NCBI GenBank assembly: GCA_014529385.2
Contig: CM043956.1
Coordinates: 62,947,120-63,011,119 of the forward strand
DNA from: Adiantum capillus-veneris
Lineage: Eukaryota; Streptophyta; Polypodiopsida; Polypodiales; Pteridaceae
DNA: 64,000 nt
Direction of reading: 5' to 3'
The position numbers and the translations under genes were made by a program. Shown here in pieces: positions 43,807 to 55,610 of the stretch; the first letter of the stretch is position 1; every line of letters begins with the position of its first letter. Below the pieces are notes generated by a model, which was not told where the DNA came from, made no database searches, and was given only the letters and a program-made list of their open reading frames with translations.

Positions 43807-44238
43807 GCCGCAATCCCTTTAAGTAGTAGCAATCCTTGTCCTTATGTCCAGACTTTTCATAGAAGTGGCAAAAATTTGACCATTGGACACAACCTTTGAT
43901 TTTTGGAACCTTAGCATTTTGGAAGTCTTAATGGGCTGAACCTTAGGGTCTTCAAAGCCCATTGGACACAACCTTTGATTTTTGGAACCTTAGCATTTTG
44001 GAAGTCTTAATGGGCTGAACCTTAGGGTCTTCAAAGCCCATTGTTGCACATTGCTCTTTTGCAGATGGCCCCCCCTTTGGATCCCTATTTTCCCTCCTTT
44101 AGATCCCTATTGTGGCCAGTCTGCCAGCTTAACCAATATTCTAGCTTTTTCTCCCCTGGAACTTCCCCATATTAAATGATCAGTTTAACATGAGAAAATC
44201 ATTTAGGAGAATTAGATATTAGTTATTATGACATTGGT
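42570..44238 (-). mobile_element. Solo LTR, family S, copy 2, TTGGT target duplication
   Basis: The LTR is 42575-44233 (1659 bp). The minus strand runs TGTCATAATAACTAATATC to AAATGCTACA (TG...CA). Identical TTGGT flanks are at 42570-42574 and 44234-44238. It is homologous in inverse orientation to 13746-15349. It carries extra sequence at about 43800-44150, including a gag knuckle-like piece, and a (GT)n run at 43774-43800. Confidence 0.88.
43804..44050 (-). pseudogene. Gag zinc-knuckle scrap with a 79-bp duplication inside solo LTR
   Basis: The minus strand encodes NFCHFYEKSGHKDKDCYYLK, a CCHC knuckle with the second Cys changed to Tyr. Next to it a 79-bp unit starting CATTGGACAC is perfectly repeated at 43881 and 43960. 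The family-S copy at 13746 lacks this piece, so it is an insertion into the LTR or a captured gag fragment. Confidence 0.55.
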
Positions 44239-45319
44239 TGCCTTGGAAAGGATTTTATGGCGCATATACAAGATGATATGATTTGGATTGAATTATGAAG
44301 TGGCTTTGATGGATTGTGTCAGACGTGTAAGGATAGAGACCCTATACAACTTGATTGCCTCGGAAAAGATTGTTTATGCATATACAAGATAATATTATTT
44401 GGTTAGAATCATGTGCTAAGTTTCTCATGATAGAATTGATGCAAGATTAGGTTTTACCACACCATTGCACTCTGTTGAACCCACAATCTACACAAGATGA
44501 TGGAAAAGAAGCATTGGTGGAAACACCTGCGATGATTGATACCAACATTGCATCAAGACCAAGGCAACCTTCCATGAATGCAAGCCATCATATGCTATAT
44601 TTGTACGTGCAAATAATTACAAATAAACAAACATTACATGCTTCCACCAAGCCTATTATGAAACTGATGCCCAAGAATGTCTACCTCACCTCTGGCTAGC
44701 CCCATTTGTGAATGCATTCCCTCAAGTTGTTGTCAATTGGCCGCCAAGATGAGAAACACTCATCCTCAAGGCTCACACACAAGGAGGAGACCAAGGTGCG
44801 GAGCTACAGAGAATAGCCTATGAGACTGGAAAAAAGCAATACAATGGCCAAGGTGTACTGCTTGAAGCAAACCATCTAAGCCTTGGTTGCCATACTGTCA
44901 TCCTCGATAATGAAGAAGTTTGCCTCCCCACCTATTAGAAAAGGAGATGAAGAAGGGTGCCTCCTAACTTATCAAGTGGAGATGAGAGTGGCTAAAAAGA
45001 GGAGACAACAAAGGTTGCCTCCTAGCCTATCAAAAGAGGAGACAAAGAAGGATGCCTCCTGTCCAATAAAAGAGGAGATGTTCACAAAGATCCGTCAAGA
45101 GGACGAACTCCTCCAGATAGCAAATCCTTGCAATGCTCACAAAGAAGATCAAGACAAAGACCCGCTCCAGCTGAGTCACGATGATAAAGATGATGTAGGC
45201 ACCCTCCTGCCGATGAAAAGAGGAGGTACGCAGACCCTAACAAAGACTATTTTTGGCCTAATCGCTGAGATGAGAATGATGAAGGCTTTACCCTTTGAGG
45301 CCAAGTAGCTTATGAAGAG
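44239..45319. other. Low-copy sequence with tandem repeats
   Basis: 44239-44410 continues the roughly 115-120 bp tandem repeat seen before the solo LTR (GCCTTGGAAAGGATT, CATATACAAGATGATAT). At 44920-45080 a purine-rich motif recurs (AGGAGA.RA.GAAGG.TGCCTCCT, three imperfect copies), inside an open frame of 141 codons at 44883-45308 that I cannot assign to any family. No gene is called. Confidence 0.45.
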
Positions 45320-45324
45320 GGATG

Positions 45325-45532
45325 TGCTGAGTGCGCGTGTGCATGTACGGAGTGTGTGCAAGAGAGGGGAAGAAGAGAAATGGGGAAGGGGGAGATGCAC
45401 AGGCAGCCACTGTGTGGGTTAGTGGAGAAGAAAGAGAAGAGTCAACTCTACCTCTTTTTCTCCCTATATTGATTAGGTGAAATAAAGTGTACAAGGGTGG
45501 TTTCCCACGGCCACCTGGTCTACACCCCAACA
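45325..45532 (-). repeat. B1 3' LTR
   Basis: 208 bp, minus strand TGTTGGGGTGTAGACC to GCGCACTCAGCA. The purine tract AAGTGGGAGGT lies just inside at 45533-45543. Confidence 0.94.
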
Positions 45533-45615
45533 ACCTCCCACTTGAAGGTCATGGTGGCCAATAGTGGCATTAGTATAGTTAGTCTATACAAAATTGATGA
45601 AGCATTACCGAGGCT

Positions 45616-47872
45616 TCATCGTACACCCATAAGTTCTATACAATGTGTAAATCGCTCTGAGGCTAGGCTCTTTGTGAGAGCATCTGCGGGGTTGTCGTCA
45701 GTGTGAACCTTGACAAGCTCGATACGCTTGCCAGCCAATGCATCTCGTATGACATGGTATCTGACCTCTATGTGTTTCGACTTTGAGTGAAACACTGGAT
45801 TCTTTGCCAAAGCAATGGCACTCTGACTATCACAATGTAGTACAGGAACCTCGTGAATGCCCAAATCTCCCACTAGACGAGCCAACCATATGGCTTCCTT
45901 GCTGGCGTCAAATGCAGCAACATATTCTGCCTCAGTGGTAGATGAAGACGTGCAATCTTGGAGACACGATCTCCAAGAGATAGCTGCTCCAACAAACATG
46001 AACACATAGCCAGATGTGGATCTTCTACAATCCACGCAACCCGGATAATCCGCATACGTGTAACCTACAATAGATGCATCACTGTTTCCGAAGCGTAAAC
46101 ACTTGCTAGCTGTACCTTTCAAATATCTGAGGATTTTCTTCACTGCTTCCCAATGCTTCTTGCCAGGGTTTGCCATGTACCTACTAACCACTCCCACTGC
46201 ATGTGCAATGTCTGGTCTTGTGGCTACCATAGCATACATCAAACTGCCAACTGCTGAAGAATATGGTACTTTTTCCATTTCCTCTTTCTCAGCCACTGTC
46301 TTGGGAGAGTCTTCCTTGCTAAGTTTGGAGTATGCTTGCATTGGAGTACTCAATGACTTCCCCCCTTGCATACTAAAACGTTGCAAGACTTTGTGAATGT
46401 ACTTTTCTTGAGATAATTCAAGAATTCCACGTTGCCTCTTTCTCTTGATGTGCATACCAAGAAAGTGATTGGCATCTCCCAAATCCTTCATGGAAAACTG
46501 AGTGCTTAGCATCTTTTTCAACTGATTGATTTCATCAATTGATTTGCCTGCGATAAGCATATCATCTACATACAAGATCAAGATGATTAAAGAACCATCG
46601 TTCAGCCTTTTTGTGTATAAGCAGTGATCCTCTTGACTTCTAATGTAACCCTAAGACTGCATGAATTTGTCGAATTTTTGATACCATTGCCTTGAACCTT
46701 GCTTGAAGCCATAGAGTGCCTTTTTCAGTCTACAAACCAATTCTGTTCTCGTTGGTTTTTGGGTTTCACATTCGAATCCCTCTGGTTGTTTCATGTAGAC
46801 ATATTCATCTAGATCCCCGTGAAGAAATGTTGTGTTCACATCCATTTGGACAAGTTCCATGTCCTGGATAGCAACCAAGCCAAGCACGGTGCGAAGTGTA
46901 GTCATCTTGACTACTGGAGAGAAAATCTCATCAAAATCCACACCTTTTTGCTGCTTGAAACCCTTGGCAACTAGACGAGCCTTGTATCTAGGCTCGGGAT
47001 CTTCCGCTGTATACTTCTTCTTGTATACCCACTTGCAAGGTAAAGCATTTTTGCCTTTTGGTAATTCAACCAAATCCCATGTCTCATTAGCCACAATCGA
47101 ATTGTATTATGATTGCATAGCCTACTCCCACTTAACACTATCCTCCATTTGTATAGCTTCTTTGTAGCAGGTTGGCTCTCCACTGTCAGTGACCAAAATG
47201 TGGTGTATACCCGGCTCAAACCGCTCGGGCGCACGTGATACTCTCTCAGAGCGTCTCAGTGCCTGACTGCTGGACTCCGCTCTCTCCGAAGCAATAGTAG
47301 TATCTTGCACTTGAGGAGTAGGTGCAACACTACTGAACTGAGTTGGTTCGGAGGCTACATCCTCAAAACGAACACGTCTGTACTCAACATCTTTGATGGG
47401 CTTCTTGTGCATTTTTGATTCATTGAAAATCACATGTGAGCTACGAATGACTTTGTTTGATTCTGGGTGCCAGAGACGATAGCCCATCTCTCTGTTTGCA
47501 CCATAGCCAATAAAGATGCATTTGTGTGATCTGGGATCTAACTTCCGACGAAGTTCTTTGGGCACATGTGCATATGCCTCGCATCCAAATACACGTAGAT
47601 GCTCATAGCTTCACCTTTTGCCAGTCCATAATTCCTCTGGAATTTTGAAATTCAAAGGAGAACTAGGAGACCTGTTGATGATGTGCACTCCTGTCAGAAC
47701 AACTTCCCCCCAAAATTCGGGAGTAAGCTTCGCCATAGACATCATAAAGACAACTCGCTCTTGAATCGTACGATTCATTCTTTCAGCTATTCCATTTTGT
47801 GCAGGTGTGTATGGAGCAGTAAACTGCCGCCGAATGCCTTTTCTATTGCAAAAATCCTTGAACTCTGTGGAG
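45616..47872 (-). pseudogene. Copia pol, integrase C-half to RNase H (B1)
   Basis: Resuming right after the solo LTR: STEFKDFCNRKGIRRQF, NGIAERMNRTIQ (integrase end), WTGKR then TGA, HLRVFGCEAYAHVPKEL, a Ser/Arg linker, KWE then TAG and TAA, NETWDLVELPKGKNALPCKW, RT with QMDVNTTFLHGDLDEYVYM, ALYGFKQGSRQWYQKFD, a TAG, YVDDMLIAGKS (RT active site), then RNase H TYADYPGCVDC, TSSSTTEAEYVAAFDASKEA and NPADALTKSLASERF. All parts stay in one frame across 2.2 kb, so only nonsense changes, mostly TGG/CGA-like to stop, inactivate it. Confidence 0.93.
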
Positions 47873-49030
47873 ACGTTGTCAAGAGTTTTTTGGAGCAAGG
47901 GATTGCGCATATGTACATATACATGCATGGTGCATCAAATAAAGGATTCCCCGTTTTTGAGAGCCCGGTGGTTACGTGGGGCCCACATGTGTACAGGTAG
48001 GACAGGGTGTACATAGTGCATCGATCTTCACTATTACTAGTACCAGTGTGTTTTTTCTACAATAATGAGGAGTTGGTAGCGCGTAAAACTTCTCGAGGAA
48101 GCTATCCGCGGGCCGACGACATGAGGTAAGCAGGTGCGTCAGATGGCATCTAGTAGCGTCAGGACGTCGAATGGGGTCAATTTTTGCACGCGGAGAAGTA
48201 CGGACACAACGTGGGTGTTTCCTTGTGATAATTATGCAGAAAGGTCATCATGAGGACCAATTTTTGGGGCCATTTCACATGGTGGCAGGATGCATTATTG
48301 AAAAGAAATGAGTGTCACATGTGCGGGTGATGCAAAAAGGTGACAACTATGCACTGCGAGGTCAGTTTTTGGCCTGTTCAGGGTCTGTTTTGAGGTCATC
48401 TAAAAGGCCAAGGGTGACCAAGTAATAAAGCTAAGTGTGGGAACTGAAAAAACTGAGAGAAGACCAGAAAAAACGTGGAGAAGAGAGGAGGAACAGCCAC
48501 AACTGTGTTTTTGGGGGTTTTTGGAGCCTATTTTGGCCGTAAACTGCTCATCCGAAGTCGGATTTGAGCACTTTGACATTGTAGACTGGGGTTTTGGGCC
48601 GTTCCGGATGTGATGACGCTGTCCATTTTGCCAAATTACTCACTCTTTTTCTGTTGTTTTTCTGTGTAATCTTCTCCGGTGAGTGAAGCCTCTGCTTAAC
48701 TTTGTGGTTGTATCTGATGTATTTCCTCAATACTGTGTAAACTATTTGCCCCATTGGTGTTGGGCTGAGCTTCATTGAGTCTAAACAACAGCAATTTGCC
48801 TCCTTTGAGCTGAATTGAGAGTGTGTGTGTGTGTGAGTGTGTATGTGTGAGTGTTGAGTGGGCAAGTGGGAAATCTCTCTCTTCTCACTCCATCTATGTG
48901 TTTCCTGTCTCGGCCAGGCTGGTTGTGTAAGCCGAGTGGTGCCCCATAATGTGTGTGTGTGTATCATCCCAAGAGTGTGTGTCGGGTCATTATAGAGGTG
49001 TCGTGTGTGTCTCCATCCCGCTCACAACGT
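47873..49030 (+). mobile_element. Solo LTR of the T family inserted in B1 integrase
   Basis: The LTR is 47877-49026 (1150 bp), plus strand TGTCAAGAGTTTTTTGG to CATCCCGCTCACA. It is homologous to both T1 LTRs. ACGT flanks are at 47873-47876 and 49027-49030. Deleting the LTR and one ACGT restores GGEYVSTEFKDFC in the B1 integrase exactly in frame, so both boundaries and the 4-bp duplication are certain. Solo LTRs form by recombination between the two LTRs of a former full element. Confidence 0.95.
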
Positions 49031-50855
49031 ATTCTCCACCATTGTCCGAGCGAAAAGCTTTGAGCTTTGTTCCTGATTGGTTCTCAACCATGGCGAGGAA
49101 TTTTTGGAATGTCGAAAAGACTTCTTCCTTACGCTTAAGGAGATACACCCACATTTTTCTGGTAGAATCGTCTATGAATGTGAGAAAGTAGTTCGCCCCC
49201 CCTAGAGTTTTATGTGGCATTGGACCACACAAATCACTGTGTACCAAGTCTAGAGGTTCGCCTAGTTTCTTATTCAATGGCGAAGATGTCAATCTAGTCT
49301 GTTTGCCATATAGACAATGCTCACACAATGGAAAGTCCGTGTAATCTAACACAGGTAAGTAGCCAAACCGCTGAAGTGTTTTCATTCCCTTTTGGCTAAT
49401 ATGCCCTAGCCGGCTATGCCACAACTCAGGAGACGACAGCTCGGCAACATAGATAGAGTGTTCGTCGATACTCGAAACAAACAAAGAGTACAGGGATCCG
49501 TTTTTATTGCCTTTCATCATGATAAGGTTGTTCTTGCGGATCATCCAAGAACGATTACCAAAAACTGTAGTGTAGCCAAGATCATCCAATTGCCCTATAG
49601 AAAGCAAGCTTTTCGTAAGCTTGGGCACATGTCTGACATTCTGCAGCACAAAAGTAGTGCCATTATGCATCTGAAGTTTCACATCACCAATGCAAATAAT
49701 GTCAAGCTCATAGGAATCACCAAGCTTGACTATTCCATGCATGGATGCATAAGAGGAAAACCACTCTCTATGCGGTGTGACATGAAAACTTACACCAGAA
49801 TCAAGGATCCAATTCTGTGCATAACCCTCATCCTGTGCAACCAAAGCATCTGGAGTGAGATCTGAAGTGAAAATGAGAACATCTGAGGCATCTGCTGTCA
49901 CCTCGGGATGAATCTCTGTGGGCATAATGAACATCACTGGAGAAGGAGCATCCTCTACTGCAATGATAGGTATGGGAGACTCAACAATATTGAGCTCCTC
50001 AATCTTTACTGTACTTTTGCCTTTGCGAGAATTATCCTTTTGCATGTTTTTCTGATCTCTTAGGAAACTATGACAATCCTTTTTGTAATGACCCTTCTTG
50101 TGGCAATAGTAACACTCGACATTTCTGGCATTGCGGTCTCTACTTTGGGTCCTGTGTCTGCTAGGACTACGAGGATTTCGCTCTCTACTTTTGCTTTTGT
50201 ATTTGTTCCTATCACGGCCTCTTGCCTTTGTTGAACTGCCAGCCATATATGCATCTCCATGACTAGCATTATCGAGAGATTTACGACGAATCTCTTCAGT
50301 GAGCAACGCATCTGTGACAACATTGAACTCTAACTTGCCATTCGGAGCTGAATTGCTAATGGCTGTGCAAAAGATATCCCATGAATTGGGTAGAGAGCAT
50401 AATAAGAAGATAGACTTGAGTTCATCGTCAAACTCCTTAAAACCCTGAGATGTCAGCTGACTGAACAAGGAGTTGAACTGATTTAAATGACTGGAAACTG
50501 TGCTACCTTCTTTCATGTTGAGCTTCATAAGCTTTTTCACGAGAAACACTTTGTTGGATGCACTTTTGCTTTCCCATGTTGAACATAAGGTATCCCAAAG
50601 TTCCTTGGTTGTTTTCTTCCCTATGATAGTGAAGAAGACTGACTCGGCTAGATGTAGGCGTATCGTAGCCATGGCTTTTGCATCCAAAAGCTCCCACTGA
50701 GCTTGTGTATAATCATCATCCTCTGCGCGCTCTTTCAACGGTTCTGAGAGGCCTTTGTTTATCAAAACGTCTTTCATGCGCTCTTTCCACATGGTGAAGT
50801 TGCTGCCATCAAACTTCCGAATGAAATACTCCTCCTTTTCTGAAGAAGAAGCCAT
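49027..50855 (-). pseudogene. Copia gag, protease and integrase N-half (B1)
   Basis: It is open for about 610 codons from the ATG at 50855 (MASSSEKEEYFIRKFDGSNF). Gag: WKERMKDVLINKGL, ELWDTLCSTWESKSA, LFSQLTSQGFKEFDDELK. An Arg/Ser-rich stretch precedes the knuckle CYYCHKKGHYKKDC. The protease is WILDSGVSFHVTPHREWF. The pre-integrase zinc region is ELWHSRLGHISQKGM and LCEHCLYGKQTRL. The integrase core is VHSDLCGPMPHKTLGG, FIDDSTRKMWVYL and FRSDNGGEYV, where the solo LTR interrupts it. No stop or frameshift occurs in this part. The gag type resembles the Tnt1-like plant copia group. Confidence 0.92.
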
Positions 50856-53162
50856 CGCTGATAAGAGGGTTTGAGAGGTGCCAAACTATGGCGAGAAGCT
50901 GTAGAAATTTGGGCAGAGTAACCTTTGTAGCGGGAGTAAAATCTAAACCGAAATAGACTCAAAAGTGCCAACTATGGAAGGCACGACTCGCAGGAAGTAA
51001 ATCCGACAGAGTTTCCTTTGTATGAGGAGTCAAAACTCAACTCAAAATGCATATAATGTGCCAACTGCACTAACTGGGCATTTACTGCACAAAACAACTG
51101 CTATGTGAGTGCCAACTCAGCGTCAAAAGCATAAATAACCGTCCAGATACATATCCTATGGCGAGGGTACCGTAAAGGGGAACTCCAGCTACCTGTATCA
51201 CCGAAAGTGTCTCAACATTCGAGCACACCCCAGCTCAAAGAAAACCTCACGCTATCGACCCTCCAAAAGGCTAATGCAGACACAAATGGACTAGCCTCAG
51301 TCTCAGAAAGGGCTCTTCCGGTCCGAGTCTCAGAAACGGCCGGGAAAAACTGCCAAAATAGCCAAAAATGGCTCCACACGTAGTACAGTGGGCAGTGTCC
51401 GCAACTCAACGTACATGAGTAAAATCGCGCTCAAACAGGCGCCAAGAACTGCTGCATGCAGTGAAAGTGATCCCTGCGGGGATATCTACTCTCAAAAGAG
51501 CTCAGTAGCACTATGTGTGCTCATAACAAAATGCATCGGTCAACGCACGTGTCCGCAGAGAATCTGCTGTCGAAATGACTGCCAAATCGCCTGTGAAAGC
51601 GCTGTGTCTGGTAACCTGGAGAATCTGTGAGTGAATGGGCTGAAAAACCCCCCTGTGGCCTGTAACCTGCGTGTCGGTGTCGCTATGTGCCGATTTCTGC
51701 CGCCGGGAAGAAATATGCTAGTCGAATAGCCACCAAAGGTGTCGTATCCGTAAACTGTGTCGTACAGGGCGATCGGTGCGCTCGGTGCCGATGTCGGGTG
51801 TCACTCCTCTATGATAGAGGTACCTCACCCGCGCATGTCGCAAGCATGGTCGTCTATCGCGAGAACACGCTCGGGTGGGGAAGCTCCCGGTGTCTAGGTC
51901 AGATGTCAGAGATCCGCCGCAATGAGGAGTGTCGAGCCGGTGCGCATGAGCGGTGTCGATGTCAATGTCGCCTTCCGCCGCCGGGCGGAAGTGGCTAGCC
52001 GAGTAGCCGTTAAACGCCAATGCTTGAGCGGCCAATACCGAGTCGTATCGGTGTCGATCGTAGATCTTGCTCGGTCTGTAAAGATTGCTCTCAACTTGTC
52101 GAAGTCGGATGACGATGTCAAAGAAGTCGATGACAAAGTCGAAGAATCGTTGATGTCAATGATGAGACTCTGGTCTCTCTCTCTCACTCACTCACTCTCG
52201 CTATCACTCTCTCTAAAGCTGCACTCAACCCGCAGTGGAGAGTCGGGATGAGGAAGAACGAGTCGAGAACCTGTGGGATCAGCCCCTTGCACACACAAAG
52301 GTGTGTGGGGCTCAGATCTAAAAAAAAAAAATCGAAATTCTTGCAGTGTGAGGTTCTGCCAGAATTGACCGAGAGAGGCCGAAAGGAGTGTGTGTATGTG
52401 TCGATCTCTTCCGGCTTGACAAGCTCGCTGCCTTGTGGCACTGTGTGTGTGAGAAACACCACCACAAGCTCGCACTCTCTCTCAGTTCTCTGGCTGCATC
52501 ACCTGGTTTTGTGGCTGCATCACTACGAGCTCGACTTTTCCAATTGCTCGACCTCCCGATTTGATTGCAACCCGTTGACAAATTGGGGAGTGTGTGTAGA
52601 TTTTGCCAACGCTGTCCACCTTGCCCTCCTATGCTCGACTGCCCTTGATTCTTGCCAAGCTTATCTTCGCTTGTTCATCACCTGCTCTGTGACTCGCTCT
52701 CCTGCCAATTTCCTCTTGCAAGCCTTCAAACTCCAAGCCAAGCTCCCAATTTTTGCTCGATTCTGCTTGTATTGCTTCAAGCAGTCTCCTTTGTTCATAC
52801 CTCGGGAGCTTTCAAGCTTTGCATTGCTTGCAATTTCCAAACGAGCAAGCCTCTGAATGGTTGCCCTTGCCCGATTTCGGCTTGCTTAGTGTCGGCTCTA
52901 CTAGTTCAACACACAGACCCTTTCACAAGCTTTTTTCAAGCTCTATCTGCAAATCCACATTTTGTTTCAAGATTCCAGCTTCGCCTTGGAGGGGCAGCAC
53001 GCGTCAAGAATCCGAGAAATAGTTTGATCTCCTTCGAGTGCTCTGATCCGTGTCGGATCGGCTGCCACCGCCAAGCTCAAGCACAAGCTCCGACATATCC
53101 GGCGAGCTCTGTCACTTCTGAGTCGATCGTTGGAGGGCGATCGCGTGCGCGATTCGTCGTCG
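50856..53162 (-). other. 2.3-kb leader of copia B1
   Basis: This is the region between primer site and gag start. Most copia leaders are a few hundred bases (family A here: about 350), so this is unusually long. 51650-52120 is CpG-rich with many TGTCG/GTCGAT words; 52160-52230 has CT runs. 51140-51450 resembles the T1 leader at 23370-23700. Open frames on the opposite strand (52248-52856, 52652-53326) have no recognisable domain and are not called. Confidence 0.75.
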
Positions 53163-53386
53163 CAGCTCTTATACCAATTGATGAGTGCGCGTGTGCATGT
53201 ACGGAGTGTGTGCAAGAGAGGGGAAGAAGAGAAATGGGGAAGGGGGAGATGCACAGGCAACCACTGTGTGGGTTAGTGGAGAAGAAAGAGAAGAGTCAAC
53301 TCTACCTCTTTTTCTCCCTATATTGATTAGGTGAAATAAAGTGTACAAGGGTGGTTTCCCACGGCCACCTGGTCTACACCGCAACA
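53163..53386 (-). repeat. B1 primer binding site and 5' LTR
   Basis: The LTR is 53179-53386. The primer site on the minus strand at 53163-53178 reads ATTGGTATAAGAGCTG, one mismatch from TGGTATCAGAGC. TATATTG-like sequence near 53321 is a weak TATA candidate. Confidence 0.9.
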
Positions 53387-53391
53387 GGATG

Positions 53392-54885
53392 CTGCCTGCC
53401 CAACCTCAGTGGAGATAAAGATGGTAGTCTACCTCCACAATCTCGAGCATGCTTGAAAGCTACAAATAAAATATAAAGAAGAAGGTAACCTCCTGCCAAA
53501 TCTGAGAGGAGGCACTTTGCAAGCATTCAATCCTATTGAATGCGAGATGTGATGTAGATATGCACATTCAAAAAGTTGGACAAAATTTTGATGTCGTGGA
53601 GAAAATGCTCTCAATTGCAACAAATTGTTGGTGTTTTTTTTTGTACGGATGCTATGGCTTGGATATGTTGTAGCTGATCAACATTTTATGCTTCCTTCCA
53701 TATTTTCAAATTACATACCTTAACCTCTTGTGAATATGAAAGCAGATAAATGTTGCCCCGATATGTGAATTGCTTTCTTGACCCTGGAGGTGCTCATCAT
53801 AACACCTCAGTTGCCTCAAAATTGTGTCAAACCATACGACTACATCAGATGGTGCTTTTCTATTGGTTGGTGGTCCAACTTTGAATCTAAACAGGAGTGA
53901 AAATTGCACTATAGACCAACTTCAAAAGGAGGAACAAGTACTCTAAAGCCAATTTCATATGGTATGACAAAGTGAACTCTATCTCACCCTAAATGGTGAG
54001 AAGTAGGAAAGGTTTGCTAGAAGCATGGCACACAACATCTAGCTTTGTACTGTAGACCAGCTTTGAAACGAGGGACAAGTACTCTAAAGCCAATGTTGTG
54101 TGTTCTGACAAGTGTTCGATATTGCCCATAAGAGTGAGAAGCAAGAAAGATTTGTTGGAAGCATGGCACATAGCTTCATGTGTACTTTGCATGCGTTGAC
54201 TATTGTTATTAACGGCTTTAAGGCTTATCCCACAACTAAGTGCTTTTTTAGTCTCTTGCATGGATTATCCAGCTTCTGCTAGTGGCCACACTTTATAAAT
54301 GGCATTGTATGTACTAACAAAAGTGATTTCATACGTGGTTTCAAGGGATGACACCACTACCACTACGTACCCGGTCATACTTGCAGTGCTACAAGTGGCA
54401 GCAAATCATCTGTAATTCCTCCATTTTGAAGGCCTTTAGCATCATCACCAATCTGAGCAAGAGACATTGACACCCCTTGTGTTGCCCGAGTCTTTCTTTG
54501 CTTAATCAACTTTCAATAGGTATTCCAGGTCCTTCAAGTATATGGTAATAACACAAGTATCGGAGCAAGTTAGAAAATTGCACAGGGGATTTATGTAGAC
54601 TTGACTAACCAAATATTCAATCTGTTCAGGAGTGCTTGCAGAGGTTGTATTAGAAATTTCCCACATTGCTCCCTTATGGATGTAAAATTCTGCATTTCCT
54701 AACAAGCACACTGGAGAAGAGATAATATTAGCATGAATCTGCTCAATATATTCCAATAGTAATGTTCAATATTGTCCAACATTGTCAAGACAAGTGTATG
54801 GAGCAACCCCCAGGCTCACTAGCATTCATGTTGTTCTTTGTCCTAAAAGCAATACTCTAGATGAGGAGAAAGTAAGCATTCACAT
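53392..54885. other. Low-copy sequence with a ~141-bp tandem duplication
   Basis: No gene is supported. Two adjacent units at about 53905-54046 and 54047-54190 share AGACCA.CTT, ACAAGTACTCTAAAGCCAAT and GAAGCATGGCACA. Divergence is moderate, so the duplication is old. Confidence 0.6.
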
Positions 54886-54929
54886 TTAGTGCTTTTTAGT
54901 GTCCCCGGTGATAGATGAATAATCAAAGA

Positions 54930-55610
54930 TCTGCAAATGGAGCTTGAGCATGAGGCTAAGTTGATTGAAAAGGAAGAACACAAAAGCAGTGGTGATGGAA
55001 GATGTGATATTAGAAGCGAATGTGATAGTCAAGAAAAAGTTGTTGAAGAGATCATAATGGAGATAGTAATAGACATGATCAGTAAGATGATGGAGATCGT
55101 GGCAGACAACATCATGGAAGCAGTGGTGGTGGTAGACATGATAGCAAAAGTGAATGTACGATTGCAAAATTTGTGGAAGAGATGATGATGGAGATTGCAT
55201 TAGGCATGGTCGACACCACGATGAAGATTCACGTGAGACAAGGTAGGAAAGATGAAGAGACCATGCCAACGAAGATGAACATAAAAGGGATTGTAGCCAT
55301 AGGATGGTGATTGAAGGATTCACAGAGAGCATGATGGTCGCACGGATAGATACAAAGGATATGATGCTGATAGATGCAGTAGGGATTGCGATGATAGCTC
55401 TTCAAAAAGGCACCAATCACACGAACTTGAGCAAGCTTTATTGATGGTTAATGGTAATCACAACCTTTGGTCCCACTCCTACCCACAACATGCTCAACCA
55501 TAGGTGCACTGCTCACCTATTGATGATGACTCTAGGTCGACAACACTACAAGGTCCGGTATGTGCATCCAATTCCCCATGCCTATGCAATTGCTTGGTCA
55601 ACACATAAAG
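54930..55610 (+). pseudogene. RD/RH-rich coding remnant
   Basis: Shifting plus-strand frames give low-complexity charged stretches: KEEHKSSGDGRCDIRSECDS, RDHNGDSNRHDQ, DDGDRGRQHHGSSGGRHDSK, DGDCIRHGRHHDEDSRETR, RTDRYKGYDADRCSRDCDD. This pattern (Arg alternating with Asp/His/Ser) resembles splicing-factor type RD/RS domains. An open frame of 82 codons exists at 54937-55185 in another frame. No conserved domain is seen, so it could be a decayed gene or composition only. Confidence 0.3.

Larger units (their letters stand above)
45320..53391 (-). mobile_element. Copia element B1, full length, GGATG target duplication
   Basis: LTRs lie at 45325-45532 (3') and 53179-53386 (5'), 208 bp each, differing at 3 sites by my reading. 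Perfect GGATG flanks are at 45320-45324 and 53387-53391. The initiator-Met type primer site is at 53163-53178. A 2.3-kb leader is followed by one gag-pol frame of about 1361 codons. It is broken by only four in-frame stops and by a solo T-family LTR at 47877-49026. This is the youngest complete element in the window and unrelated in sequence to family A. Confidence 0.95.

Noticed and set aside
44883-45308. 141-codon plus ORF
   Set aside because: It derives largely from a purine-rich imperfect repeat. No homology is recognised and there is no start context or neighbouring exon evidence; left as unassigned sequence.
52248-53326. Two plus-strand ORFs of 202 and 224 codons
   Set aside because: They lie antisense in the B1 leader and LTR, have Ser/Cys/Leu-rich composition and no recognisable domain. 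The second runs into the LTR itself.
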